A stretch of 64,000 nucleotides of DNA from Labrys okinawensis (GTDB taxonomy: Bacteria > Pseudomonadota > Alphaproteobacteria > Rhizobiales > Labraceae): the NCBI RefSeq assembly GCF_002982075.1, contig NZ_PUEJ01000014.1:62001-126000 (forward strand). The letters run 5' to 3'. This document shows positions 31,484-40,669 of this stretch, piece after piece. Both the position numbers and the translations under genes were made by a program. Within the stretch, counting starts at the first letter, position 1; each line of letters opens with the position of its first letter. The notes below the pieces were generated by a model. The model did no database searches. It was not told the DNA's origin and worked only from the letters and a program-made list of their open reading frames with translations.

Positions 31484-32743
31484 ATGTTCATGCGTTGGGC
31501 TTTGGCCGCGACTGCCTCTATCGCTCTTACGAGTTTCGCCAGCGCTGCCGAGGTCGCGATTTCCTGCGGCGCGGTCGGCCAGGAATTGGCGCTGTGCAAG
31601 AGTGGTGCGGAAGCCTGGGCCAAGAAGACCGGCAACACCGTCAAGATCGTCTCGACACCCAACGATACCAATGAAAGGCTGGCGCTCTATCAGCAGCTGC
31701 TGTCGGCCGGCGCGAGCGACATCGACGTCTTCCAGATCGACGTGATTTGGCCCGGCATCCTCGCCAATCACTTCATCGATCTGGCGCCCTACACCAAGGG
31801 CGCGGAGAAGGAGCATTTTCCCGCGATCATCGACAACAACACCGTGGGCGGCAAGCTCGTGGCGATGCCCTGGTTCACCGATGCCGGCGTGCTCTACTAC
31901 CGCAAGGATCTCCTGGAGAAGAACGGGCTGAAGCCGCCGACCACCTGGCAGGAAATGACCGAAGCCGCGGCCAAGGTCCAGGAGGGCGAGCGCAAGGGCG
32001 GCAACGACAAGTTCTGGGGTTTCGTGTTCCAGGGCAAGGCCTATGAGGGCCTGACCTGCGATGCGCTGGAGTGGATCGACTCCTTCGGCGGCGGCACTAT
32101 CGTCGACGCTGAAGGCAAGATCACCATCAACAATCCCAAGGCGGCCGAGGCGGTGACCCTGGCTTCCTCCTGGATCGGCAAGATCTCGCCGGACGGCGTG
32201 CTCAACTATGGCGAGGAGGAAGCGCGCGGCGTCTTCCAGTCCGGCAACGCGGCCTTCATGCGCAATTGGCCCTATGCCTGGTCGCTGGGCAACGGTGCCG
32301 ACAGTCCGGTCAAGGGCAAGATCGGTGTCGTGGCCCTGCCCAAGGGTGGCGCTGACGGCAAGAACACCGGCACGCTTGGTGGCTGGCAGCTCGCCGTCTC
32401 CAAATATTCCAAGAAGGCCGATCTTGCTGCAGACCTTGTCGTCTACCTGACCTCGAAGGAAGAACAGAAGCGCCGTGCCATCGAGGGGAGCTACAACCCG
32501 ACCATTGCCGGCCTCTACGAGGATGCCGATGTCCTCAAGGCCGTGCCGTTCTTCGGCGATTTGAAGGCGACCTTCACCAGTGCGGTCGCCCGTCCCTCCA
32601 AGATCACCGGCGCCAACTACAACGAAGTTTCGAACGCCTTCTGGAACGCGATTGCCAGCGTGTTGTCCGGCAAGGCCAAGGCAGAGACGGCTCTCGAGGA
32701 CCTTGACGGTGAACTCGCCAACATCAAGGGCTCGGGCTGGTAG
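31484..32743 (+). CDS. thuE: trehalose/maltose ABC transporter solute-binding protein ThuE
   Basis: The 419-residue periplasmic protein has a signal peptide (MFMRWALAATASIALTSFASA, cut before AEV). It is a family 1 sugar-binding protein: ISCGAVGQELALCKSGAEAWAKKTGN, FQIDVIWPGILANHFIDL and MPWFTDAGVLYYRKDLLEK. In Sinorhizobium meliloti ThuE binds trehalose, maltose and sucrose. The gene starts after GGGAGG with eight-base spacing and heads an operon thuEFGKAB. A strong hairpin 14 nt after its stop probably raises its expression over the membrane genes. Confidence 0.92.
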   Translation: MFMRWALAATASIALTSFASAAEVAISCGAVGQELALCKSGAEAWAKKTGNTVKIVSTPNDTNERLALYQQLLSAGASDIDVFQIDVIWPGILANHFIDLAPYTKGAEKEHFPAIIDNNTVGGKLVAMPWFTDAGVLYYRKDLLEKNGLKPPTTWQEMTEAAAKVQEGERKGGNDKFWGFVFQGKAYEGLTCDALEWIDSFGGGTIVDAEGKITINNPKAAEAVTLASSWIGKISPDGVLNYGEEEARGVFQSGNAAFMRNWPYAWSLGNGADSPVKGKIGVVALPKGGADGKNTGTLGGWQLAVSKYSKKADLAADLVVYLTSKEEQKRRAIEGSYNPTIAGLYEDADVLKAVPFFGDLKATFTSAVARPSKITGANYNEVSNAFWNAIASVLSGKAKAETALEDLDGELANIKGSGW

Positions 32744-32757
32744 GATCCTCCCCGACT

Positions 32758-32785
32758 GCGCCGCGAACCCTCAGGTTCGCGGCGC
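32758..32785 (+). promoter_or_regulatory. perfect 12-bp hairpin between thuE and thuF
   Basis: Arms GCGCCGCGAACC and GGTTCGCGGCGC enclose a 4-nt loop, followed by a pyrimidine-rich run. In ABC-transporter operons such hairpins stabilise the upstream binding-protein mRNA or partly terminate, giving more binding protein than permease. Confidence 0.65.
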
Positions 32786-32845
32786 TCTTTCCTCCCTTCT
32801 ATCATCCCTCGCGATCTGGCCGACCCGGCCTGGTTCCTGATGCCA

Positions 32846-32928
32846 GGAGCAGCGTGCGCCATGAGGGAGCACCTGTCTGCTCCGGCTCGGTGTTTCCAAG
32901 CCGATCCGGCGGATTGGCCAGGGCGTCC
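32846..32928. repeat. dispersed repeat, family B copy 1
   Basis: The core at 32893-32918 (TTTCC, then CCGATCC and GGATTGG arms) matches copies at 41846-41871 and 44209-44234. The left half (GAGCAGCGTGC ... GAGCAC ... TGCTCC) is a second hairpin, more diverged from the other copies. It lies inside the thu operon between thuE and thuF. Confidence 0.65.
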
Positions 32929-33068
32929 TTGCGGTTCGAGCTGACTGCTCAGAGCGCAAAACGCCCCGGGCCTTCGCCGGCCGCCGGGCACGTATGGATT
33001 TCCCGCGTTTCGACTGGAGTGGCGGCTGACATGCCGGCCAACTCTTCCTGCCCTTCTGGGAGTCCCCG

Positions 33069-33995
33069 ATGGCAAGTCAATCAGAACTGACACGGACAAG
33101 GGTTCGGTCGGCATGGCTGTTCCTGCTGCCCATGCTGGTCGTGCTGGCGGTCGTCGCCGGATGGCCGCTTCTTCGCACCATCTGGTTCGGCTTCACCGAT
33201 GCCAAGCTCAGCAATCCCGGCAATTACAAGCTCGTCGGCTTCTCGAACTATCTCGCCAATGTCGACGGACGCTGGATCGGCCTGCTCGCCAACAAGGTGT
33301 GGTGGCTTTCGGTCTGGAATACGGTGTGGTTCTCGCTGGTTTCCGTGGCGCTGGAGACGGTGCTCGGAACCATCGTCGCGCTGGTGCTGAATGCCAATTT
33401 CAAGGGGCGCGCCATCGTGCGCGCCGCCGTGCTGATCCCCTGGGCCATTCCCACCATCGTCTCGGCCAAGATGTGGCTGTGGATGCTCAACGATCAGTTC
33501 GGCATCCTCAATCACATCCTGCTCAGCCTGCACATCATCTCGGCTCCGATCGCCTGGACCGCCAATTCGGAGACGGCGATGTGGGCCGTTATCATGGTGG
33601 ACGTCTGGAAGACGACGCCCTTCATGGCCCTGCTCATTCTGGCGGCGCTGCAGATGATGCCCTCCGATTGCTACGAGGCGGCCAAGGTCGACGGCATTCA
33701 CCCCGTGAAGGTGTTCTTCAAGGTGACGTTGCCGCTGATCCGCCCGGCCTTGATGGTCGCCGTGGTGTTCCGCGCCCTCGACGCGCTGCGCATCTTCGAC
33801 CTGATCTATGTGCTGACCTCGGGTAGCCGGGACACCATTTCGATGTCGGGCTTTGCCCGGCTGCAACTGGTGGACTTCGCCAAGACGGGCCTCGGCTCGG
33901 CGGCGGCGACGCTGCTGTTCCTGGTGATCGGCCTCATCACCGTGTTCGCCATGACGGTGGGCAAGGTGCGTGTTTCGGAGGATGGAACGAGATGA
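33069..33995 (+). CDS. thuF: trehalose/maltose ABC transporter permease ThuF
   Basis: The 308-residue inner-membrane protein has six transmembrane helices, the first at residues 12-34 (AWLFLLPMLVVLAVVAGWPLL). The binding-protein-dependent transport loop EAAKVDGIHPVKVFFKVTLPLIRPALM (about residue 200) is the EAA motif contacting the ATPase. It is a MalF-type permease. The start follows GGGAG and the stop overlaps the thuG start codon (ATGA), a sign of translational coupling. Confidence 0.92.
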   Translation: MASQSELTRTRVRSAWLFLLPMLVVLAVVAGWPLLRTIWFGFTDAKLSNPGNYKLVGFSNYLANVDGRWIGLLANKVWWLSVWNTVWFSLVSVALETVLGTIVALVLNANFKGRAIVRAAVLIPWAIPTIVSAKMWLWMLNDQFGILNHILLSLHIISAPIAWTANSETAMWAVIMVDVWKTTPFMALLILAALQMMPSDCYEAAKVDGIHPVKVFFKVTLPLIRPALMVAVVFRALDALRIFDLIYVLTSGSRDTISMSGFARLQLVDFAKTGLGSAAATLLFLVIGLITVFAMTVGKVRVSEDGTR

Positions 33996-34813
33996 GCAAG
34001 GTCCTCAAGCCGATCGGATTCTGGGCGCTGGTCGCTGTCATCGTCCTCTATGCCGTCTTCCCCTTCTACTATGCCATCCTCACCTCGATGCGGACCGGTC
34101 AGGCGCTGTTCTCGACCTCGCTGCTGCCCGACAGCCTGGATTTCTCCAATTATGTCGGTGTGTTCGAGCAGCAGCCCTTCGCCTGGAACATCTGGAACTC
34201 GATCGTCGTCGCCGTGACGGTGGTGCTGATCTCGCTTTTCCTCGGGGTAACGGCTGCCTATGCGCTCGGGCGGGTTCATTTCAAGGGCAGGGGCCTCCTG
34301 CTCATGACCATCCTCGCCGTATCGATGTTCCCGCAGGTCGCGGTGCTCTCGGGCATGTATGAGGTCGTGCGTGCCTTCGGCCTCTACAACACCATGCCGG
34401 CCCTGATGCTTTCCAACCTGATCCTGACCTTGCCCTTCACGGTGTGGGTGCTCACCACCTTCATGAAGGAACTGCCGCGGGAGCTGGAGGAGGCCGCTTT
34501 CGTCGACGGCGCCAGCCCCTGGACGGTGGTACGCCGCGTCTTCATGCCGCTGATGTGGCCGGCCATGGTCACGACCGGCCTGCTCGCCTTCATCGCGGCG
34601 TGGAACGAGTTCCTGTTCGCGCTGACTTTCTCGCCGGACAACCGCACCGTGCCGGTGGCGATCGCCTCGATGAGCGGCGCCAGCCAGCAGGAGCTGCCCT
34701 GGGGCAACATCATGGCCGGCTCGGTCATCGTGACGCTGCCCCTCATCGTCCTCGTCCTCATCTTCCAACGCAAGATCGTCGCGGGTCTGACCGCTGGCGC
34801 CGTCAAGGGTTAA
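33992..34813 (+). CDS. thuG: trehalose/maltose ABC transporter permease ThuG
   Basis: The 273-residue MalG-type permease pairs with ThuF. Its EAA loop reads EAAFVDGASPWTVVRRVFMPLMWPAMV (about residue 168), and six hydrophobic segments are visible. It overlaps thuF by four bases and is followed by thuK after four bases. It has no signal peptide; the first helix starts at residue 8. Confidence 0.92.
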   Translation: MSKVLKPIGFWALVAVIVLYAVFPFYYAILTSMRTGQALFSTSLLPDSLDFSNYVGVFEQQPFAWNIWNSIVVAVTVVLISLFLGVTAAYALGRVHFKGRGLLLMTILAVSMFPQVAVLSGMYEVVRAFGLYNTMPALMLSNLILTLPFTVWVLTTFMKELPRELEEAAFVDGASPWTVVRRVFMPLMWPAMVTTGLLAFIAAWNEFLFALTFSPDNRTVPVAIASMSGASQQELPWGNIMAGSVIVTLPLIVLVLIFQRKIVAGLTAGAVKG

Positions 34814-34817
34814 GCAA

Positions 34818-35909
<1,092 letters not shown>

Positions 35910-35986
35910 TCAGGGCGTTGCCGGGCCGTTCTGAAGGACCGGCTGGAGCCTTGTCAGAGAGCGCCAAGGGCGCCGCGAGGATTGGT

Positions 35987-36005
35987 CCCGGCGGTTCTCG
36001 CCGGG
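35987..36005. other. hairpin between thuK and thuA
   Basis: CCCGGCG and CGCCGGG form a 7-bp stem with a 5-nt loop in the 199-nt gap after thuK, followed by CC and six A residues. On the plus strand there is no T-run, so it may be an mRNA-stabilising or attenuating element rather than a terminator. Confidence 0.4.
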
Positions 36006-36064
36006 CCAAAAAATAGATCCACAACCCGCTTCAATCACCAAGCCGGATGTGGCAGAGCTTTTTG

Positions 36065-36079
36065 TTAAAGCGCTTTGAA
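36065..36079. promoter_or_regulatory. ThuR operator 3 (thuA side)
   Basis: TTAAAGCGCTTTGAA shares the AAAGCGCTTT core with the two operators at 31091 and 31357. It lies 30 bp before the thuA start, suggesting a separate ThuR-controlled promoter for thuAB in addition to read-through from thuE. Confidence 0.65.
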
Positions 36080-36108
36080 TCGCCGTCGTCGGCAAAGGAA
36101 ATTTCGAT

Positions 36109-36894
36109 ATGACCATCCGCGCACTCGTCTGGAACGAGAACCGGCATGAGCAGACCAACGCCCTGGTGCGCCAGCTCTATCCCAAGGGCATCCATGGCGA
36201 GGTCGCGGCGGCGCTCGAAGAGGCTGGCGGCATCAGCGTCGGCACCGCGACGCTGGATGAACCCGAGCACGGCCTGACCGCCGAGAAGCTTGCCAATACC
36301 GATGTGTTGCTGTGGTGGGGCCACACCGCGCATGGCGAGGTCAAGGACGAGATCGTCCAGCGCGTGCAGGAGCGCGTCTGGGAGGGGATGGGCCTTATCG
36401 TTCTGCATTCGGGCCATTTTTCAAAGATCTTCAAGCGGCTCATGGGCACGCCCTGCGCCCTGTCCTGGCGCGAGGCCGGAGAAGTCGAGCGGCTGTGGGT
36501 GCTCAACAGGAACCATCCGATCGCCGAGGGCCTGCCCGAATATTTCGAAATCGAGCACGAGGAGATGTATGGCGAGCCCTTCACCGTGCCGGAGCCGATG
36601 GAGACGCTGTTCATTTCTTGGTTCGAAGGCGGCGAAGTCTTCCGTTCGGGACTGACCTATCAGCGTGGCGCCGGCAAGATCTTCTATTTCCGCCCGGGCC
36701 ATGAAGCCTATCCGACCTACCACAATGCGACCGTGCGCAAGGTGCTCGGCAACGCGGTGAAGTGGGCCTACAATCCGGCGACGGCCTGGAAGCGGGTCAA
36801 CGAGGCCCCCAACACGCCGCATGACAAGGCCCCGGTGCCCCTGGAAGTCAAGGGTCCGCGGCTTCACCAGGATGGGGAAGAAGGCTTCCGGTAA
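36109..36894 (+). CDS. thuA: trehalose utilisation protein ThuA
   Basis: The 261-residue protein (MTIRALVWNENRHEQTNALVRQLYPKGIH) is a ThuA-family protein (PF06283) with an amidotransferase-like fold. Conserved blocks are DVLLWWGHTAHGEVKDE, MGLIVLHSGHFSKIF, EIEHEEMYGEPF and FYFRPGHEAYPTY. ThuA and ThuB act together on disaccharides in S. meliloti, forming and processing a 3-keto sugar. It is cytoplasmic, with no signal peptide. The 97-nt gap to thuB is filled with a perfect inverted repeat. Confidence 0.92.
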   Translation: MTIRALVWNENRHEQTNALVRQLYPKGIHGEVAAALEEAGGISVGTATLDEPEHGLTAEKLANTDVLLWWGHTAHGEVKDEIVQRVQERVWEGMGLIVLHSGHFSKIFKRLMGTPCALSWREAGEVERLWVLNRNHPIAEGLPEYFEIEHEEMYGEPFTVPEPMETLFISWFEGGEVFRSGLTYQRGAGKIFYFRPGHEAYPTYHNATVRKVLGNAVKWAYNPATAWKRVNEAPNTPHDKAPVPLEVKGPRLHQDGEEGFR

Positions 36895-36895
36895 C

Positions 36896-36982
36896 CCTGG
36901 GATCGCGGACGTCCTCGTCCGCTCTTCCTTCCAAACAAGCATCGCGTTTCCGAGAGCGGACGAGGACGTCCGCGATCCCAGG
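36896..36982. repeat. perfect 30-bp inverted repeat, family A
   Basis: Arms at 36896-36925 and 36953-36982 are fully complementary over 30 bp, with a 27-nt loop, and contain GGGATCGCGGACGTC. The element fills the thuA-thuB gap and ends nine bases before the thuB ATG; the only purine-rich site for thuB (AGG of CCCAGG) is its last bases. Confidence 0.9.
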
Positions 36983-36991
36983 ATCTCTTCC

Positions 36992-38041
36992 ATGTCCAAG
37001 ATCCGCATTCTCGTGCTCGGCACCGGCAATATGGCGGCCAACCACGCGCGGCATTTCCAGGCTTCTCCCGACGCCGAAGTGGTGGCGGGCGTCGACATCG
37101 ACGAGGCGAGAGCCCGTCAGTTCAGCGACGAGCATGGCATCCCTCATTCCTTCGGCGACCTCGACGAGGCGATCGCCTGGGGCGGCTTTGACGCCGTGGC
37201 AAACGTCACCCCCGACAGGTTTCACCATCCCACCACGATGAAGCTGATCCTCGCCGGCAAGCATGTTCTATGCGAGAAGCCGCTGGCCGAAACCTTCCCG
37301 CAGGCCGACGAGATGGCCACCGCCGCCGAGGCCGCCGGCCTGATCGCCATGGTCAACCTGTCCTACCGCGACGTGCCCGCCCTTCAGGCCGCCCACGGCA
37401 TCATTGCGCGCGGCGAGATCGGCGAGGTGCGCCATGTCGAGGCCTCCTATCGCCAGAGCTGGCTGGTGGGCAATCACTGGGGCGACTGGTCGACGGAACC
37501 GCGCTGGCTCTGGCGCCTGTCCGAGGAACATGGCTCGAAGGGCGTGCTGGGCGATGTCGGCATTCACATCCTCGATTTCGCCAGCTATGCCGTGAGCATG
37601 ACGCCGGTCGCCCTGCAGGCTCAGCTGGCGACCTTCCACAAGGCGCCCGGCGACCGCATCGGCGACTATCCGCTCGACGCCAACGACAGCGCGGTAATGT
37701 CGGTACGCTTCGAGAATGGGGCGCTGGGCGTGATCCACACCAGCCGTTTCATGACCGGCTATGCCAACACCCTGAAACTCAGCGTCTTCGGCACCAAGGG
37801 CGCGATCGAGATCAACCACGGCCCTTACACGAGCCTGCGCATCTGCACCGGCGACGGGATCCACAGCCAGGCCTGGCGCGACCTCCACGCCGATCCGGTG
37901 AAGACCAACTACCAGCGCTTCATCGCGGCCGTACAGAGCGGCGAGAATGCCGAACCCAGCTTCCGCCACGCCGCCAATCTCCAGCGCGTGATCGATCGCT
38001 GCTTCGACAAGGATATCGCTTCGGCCCCGCCGATCGCCTGA
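36992..38041 (+). CDS. thuB: trehalose utilisation oxidoreductase ThuB (Gfo/Idh/MocA family)
   Basis: The 349-residue NAD-dependent dehydrogenase starts MSKIRILVLGTGNMAANHARHFQ with the GxGxxxxxH nucleotide loop and carries the family's EKPLAET motif (about residue 93). ThuB with ThuA oxidises imported disaccharide in S. meliloti. The frame is open upstream through the inverted repeat to 36821, but homology starts at 36992. The gene ends in another palindrome that separates it from the convergent panB-like gene. Confidence 0.92.
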   Translation: MSKIRILVLGTGNMAANHARHFQASPDAEVVAGVDIDEARARQFSDEHGIPHSFGDLDEAIAWGGFDAVANVTPDRFHHPTTMKLILAGKHVLCEKPLAETFPQADEMATAAEAAGLIAMVNLSYRDVPALQAAHGIIARGEIGEVRHVEASYRQSWLVGNHWGDWSTEPRWLWRLSEEHGSKGVLGDVGIHILDFASYAVSMTPVALQAQLATFHKAPGDRIGDYPLDANDSAVMSVRFENGALGVIHTSRFMTGYANTLKLSVFGTKGAIEINHGPYTSLRICTGDGIHSQAWRDLHADPVKTNYQRFIAAVQSGENAEPSFRHAANLQRVIDRCFDKDIASAPPIA

Positions 38042-38047
38042 TCATCG

Positions 38048-38124
38048 CGGGTGCGCGGGCGTCTCACCCGCTCTTGGAAACATAGCTCGAGTGGTAAGAG
38101 GCGGGCGAGACGCCCGCGCACCCG
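38048..38124. repeat. palindromic repeat, family A variant
   Basis: Arms near 38048-38075 and 38096-38124 pair almost perfectly. Their sequence (CGGGTGCGCGGGCGTCTC ... CTCTT) differs from the other family A copies by paired changes that keep the stem. It lies between convergent thuB and the PanB-like gene and may terminate both. Confidence 0.7.
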
Positions 38125-38132
38125 GGATGACG

Positions 38133-38933
38133 TCAGATGGCATCGAGCGCTTTCAGGAAGCGCCCGAGTTCATCGCCGGCGATGGTGACCAGCTGATTCG
38201 GTGCCGGGAAGGCGCCGTTGACGACGTCGGCATTGTATTCGGAGAAGGCGGCGACGCGTTCCTTCTGCAGGCGCTCATACTCGCCCCGGAAATTGCGATA
38301 GACCTTGGCATGGCGGGGATAGTGTCCGTCATGGGCGCCGAGAACGTCATCGGCGAACAGATATTGCGCATCGCATCCCCCGCCCGCGCCCATGGAGATC
38401 ATGAACAGGCTGGTCCGCCGGCTGATTGCGGTGGCGACCTCTTCGGGAACCACTTCGATCTCTGCGGCGAAGGCTCCAGCTTCTTCGAGAGCCTTCACCT
38501 GCTGCCAGACCTGCCAGGCTGTCTCGAAGGTCTTGCCGACCGCCTTGAAGCCGCCGGTCCACGTCCGGTGCGAGGGGATGAGGCCGACATGGCTCACCAC
38601 GGGAATACCCTCGTCGCGAAGCCGCCGGATGGTGGCCAGGCTGGCGGCGCAATAAACGGCGTCCGAACTTTGCTGCCGGACGAGAAAGGCGGCCCGCAGA
38701 TAATCCTCGGCCGTGACGTAATGGCCATACTCCAGGCCGGTGACCGCGAAGGCCGTCGGCGCGGCGTCACGGAAAGCAGGCTCGGCGATCAGTGCGGGTG
38801 GAACCGAAAGCATGCCGATGCCGGCGCGTTCGGCCGCCTCGGCTTCCTCGAGCGTGGTGACTCTCAATTTGGCGACCTGCCTCTTGCCGCGAAGGGCAAG
38901 CAGGTCGGCAACGGTCGGGCGAAGGCGGGCCAT
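38133..38933 (-). CDS. divergent PanB-like (ketopantoate hydroxymethyltransferase family) protein
   Basis: The 266-residue protein belongs to the PanB/PEP-mutase superfamily: GIPVVSHVGLIPSHRTWTGGFKAVGK, AAEIEVVPEEVA (catalytic Glu kept), SMGAGGGCDAQYLFADDVLG. The N-terminal metal-binding VGDS motif of true PanB is replaced by LSVPP, so it may not make ketopantoate but act in another aldol-type reaction. The start at 38933 follows GGAG with six-base spacing; an ATG at 38945 is possible. It lies downstream of mocFED-like genes on the same strand, 145 nt away. Confidence 0.7.
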   Translation of the reverse strand: MARLRPTVADLLALRGKRQVAKLRVTTLEEAEAAERAGIGMLSVPPALIAEPAFRDAAPTAFAVTGLEYGHYVTAEDYLRAAFLVRQQSSDAVYCAASLATIRRLRDEGIPVVSHVGLIPSHRTWTGGFKAVGKTFETAWQVWQQVKALEEAGAFAAEIEVVPEEVATAISRRTSLFMISMGAGGGCDAQYLFADDVLGAHDGHYPRHAKVYRNFRGEYERLQKERVAAFSEYNADVVNGAFPAPNQLVTIAGDELGRFLKALDAI

Positions 38934-38989
38934 GACGATCTCCATGCTGTCCCGGGGCTCATCGCATCGTCAGACCACCGGGCGCGTTA

Positions 38990-39046
38990 AGGCGTTTTGC
39001 GATTTGACGGCATTGCCGGAAAGCGCAAAGCAGCGTTGAAACAAAA
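38990..39046. repeat. dispersed repeat, family C copy
   Basis: The block TTTTGCGATTTGACGGC ... GCGCAAAGCAGCG resembles 28890-28943 base by base. It lies in the gap between the reductase and PanB-like genes, which also holds the operator-like half GGCGCTTTG near 39070. Confidence 0.5.
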
Positions 39047-39078
39047 GGCAGAGCAAAGACGCTGATAGGCGCTTTGAT

Positions 39079-40314
39079 TCAGGCGGCGAGAAGGGATTTG
39101 AGGCGGGTATTGGGATCGCCAAGCCTGTCCCTGTTAGGATGGGCGCGCTTGGCGATCAGCATTTCACAAAGCCGGATATCCTTGGCGATCGCATTGCCGG
39201 GGCCGATGCCGCTGGCGGCGACCAGGCGTCCGTCATCGGCGAGATGGCAGAGGATGAAGGAGCCGTCGGCACCGTCCCGGCGAATGGTGCGGCGTCCTTC
39301 GTCGACCAGTCCGGCGACCTGCAGGGACAGGTCATACTGATCCGACCAGAACCAGGGAATGGCGTCGAAGGCCGTGTTCTCGCCCAGCATGGCACGGGCG
39401 GCATGGGCACCCTGTTCCTGGGCGTTGCGCCAGGATTCCAGACGCACCCGCCGTCCTCCATAGACAGGCAGGGGGAAGGAGCAGCAGTCGCCGGCGGCGA
39501 AGACGGCTTCGTCGCTGGTGCGCAGCCTGGAATCGACGGCGATGCCGTTGTCGATCGCAAGGCCTGCAGCCTCCGCCAGCGCCGTGCTGGGCGAGGCGCC
39601 GACGCCGAGAACGACGAGATCGGCGAGGACCAGTTTGCCGCTGGTAAGGCGGACAGCGAGGCCGTCGGGCTCCTCCTCGATGGCGGCGATGCCTTCACCG
39701 CACAGCAAGGTGCAGCCCGCGGCGCGATGACGCTCCTGCACGACCTCGGCGATATCGGCCGGCACCCCCCGGCTGAGCAGGCGCGGAAGAGCCTCGATGA
39801 TGGTGACCGCCGCGCCGCGCTGGCGAGCGCTTGCCGCGAGTTCCAGGCCGATGAACCCGCCGCCGATGATGGCGATCTCCGCGCCCGGGCGAAAGCGTTC
39901 CCTCAGATGCAGGGCGTCCTCGAAGCGCCGCAGCGTCACGCATCCGGGCCGGTTTGCGCCGGCCAGCGGCAGCCGGCGCGGCGCGGCGCCGGTGGCAAGA
40001 AGCAATTTCTCATAGGCGAGGGTATTGCCGTCATCGAGCCGGACCAGCCGACGGTCCGGCTCGATCGCCACCACGCTGCGCTTTGCCAGATGGAGGATGG
40101 CTTCGGCCTCGAAACGCGCCTCGGCGACGATATAGCGCGGGGAGGGCCCGGCCTCGTCCAGCAGCGCCGCCTTCGACAGGGGCGGGCGCTCATAGGGGGC
40201 GTGGACTTCGTCCCCGATCAGGGTGATGGAGCCGGCCCAGCCATTCTCGCGAAGGGCGAAGGCTGCCCTGGCGCCCGCCTCGCCGGCGCCGACGATGACC
40301 ATGCCCGGCTGCAT
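39079..40314 (-). CDS. FAD-dependent ferredoxin reductase (MocF-like)
   Basis: The 411-residue flavoprotein starts MQPGMVIVGAGEAGARAAFALRE, the FAD Rossmann motif, and has the NAD-binding motif IIGGGFIGLELAASARQRG (about residue 147) and a second FAD motif VFAAGDCCSFP (about 276). It passes electrons from NAD(P)H to a ferredoxin. It starts four bases after the stop of the Rieske gene and probably reduces that protein. In rhizobial moc loci the equivalent protein is MocF, in a three-component oxygenase for rhizopine. Confidence 0.85.
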   Translation of the reverse strand: MQPGMVIVGAGEAGARAAFALRENGWAGSITLIGDEVHAPYERPPLSKAALLDEAGPSPRYIVAEARFEAEAILHLAKRSVVAIEPDRRLVRLDDGNTLAYEKLLLATGAAPRRLPLAGANRPGCVTLRRFEDALHLRERFRPGAEIAIIGGGFIGLELAASARQRGAAVTIIEALPRLLSRGVPADIAEVVQERHRAAGCTLLCGEGIAAIEEEPDGLAVRLTSGKLVLADLVVLGVGASPSTALAEAAGLAIDNGIAVDSRLRTSDEAVFAAGDCCSFPLPVYGGRRVRLESWRNAQEQGAHAARAMLGENTAFDAIPWFWSDQYDLSLQVAGLVDEGRRTIRRDGADGSFILCHLADDGRLVAASGIGPGNAIAKDIRLCEMLIAKRAHPNRDRLGDPNTRLKSLLAA

Positions 40315-40318
40315 CGCA

Positions 40319-40633
40319 TCACCCCAGCTGGATCTGGACCTTGCCGCCGGCGAGCCGGACGGCATAGGTCTTCAAGTTGATGCAGACCGGCGCGCCCTTG
40401 GCTTCGCCGGTCTTGTAATTGAACCGGCCATTATGCTTGGGGCATTCGATGATGTCGTCCATCACCAGGCCATCGGCCAGATGGATCTGCTCGTGGGTGC
40501 ACAGCCCGTCGGTCGCGAAATATTCGTCGTCCGGACTGCGATAGAGCGCATAGGTGCGGCCGGCGTGGTCGAAGCGCAGGACGTCTTCCTGCTCGATATC
40601 GTCGGCATCGCAGGCATCGATCCAGTTGCTCAT
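40319..40633 (-). CDS. Rieske [2Fe-2S] ferredoxin (MocE-like)
   Basis: The 104-residue soluble protein has both halves of the Rieske cluster motif: CTHEQ (about residue 44) and CPKHNG (about 64), giving Cys-x-His and Cys-x2-His ligands. It carries electrons from the reductase to the membrane oxygenase. The start follows AGGAG. It is placed between the desaturase-like and reductase genes, the order mocD-mocE-mocF. Confidence 0.9.
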   Translation of the reverse strand: MSNWIDACDADDIEQEDVLRFDHAGRTYALYRSPDDEYFATDGLCTHEQIHLADGLVMDDIIECPKHNGRFNYKTGEAKGAPVCINLKTYAVRLAGGKVQIQLG

Positions 40634-40669
40634 AATCTCCTCCCGATGTGGTTTTCAGTCTTGTGTCCG

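Noticed and set aside
38990..39078. A fourth ThuR-type operator before the PanB-like gene
   Set aside because: GGCGCTTTG near 39070 is only a half site and lacks the AAAGCGCTTT symmetry.
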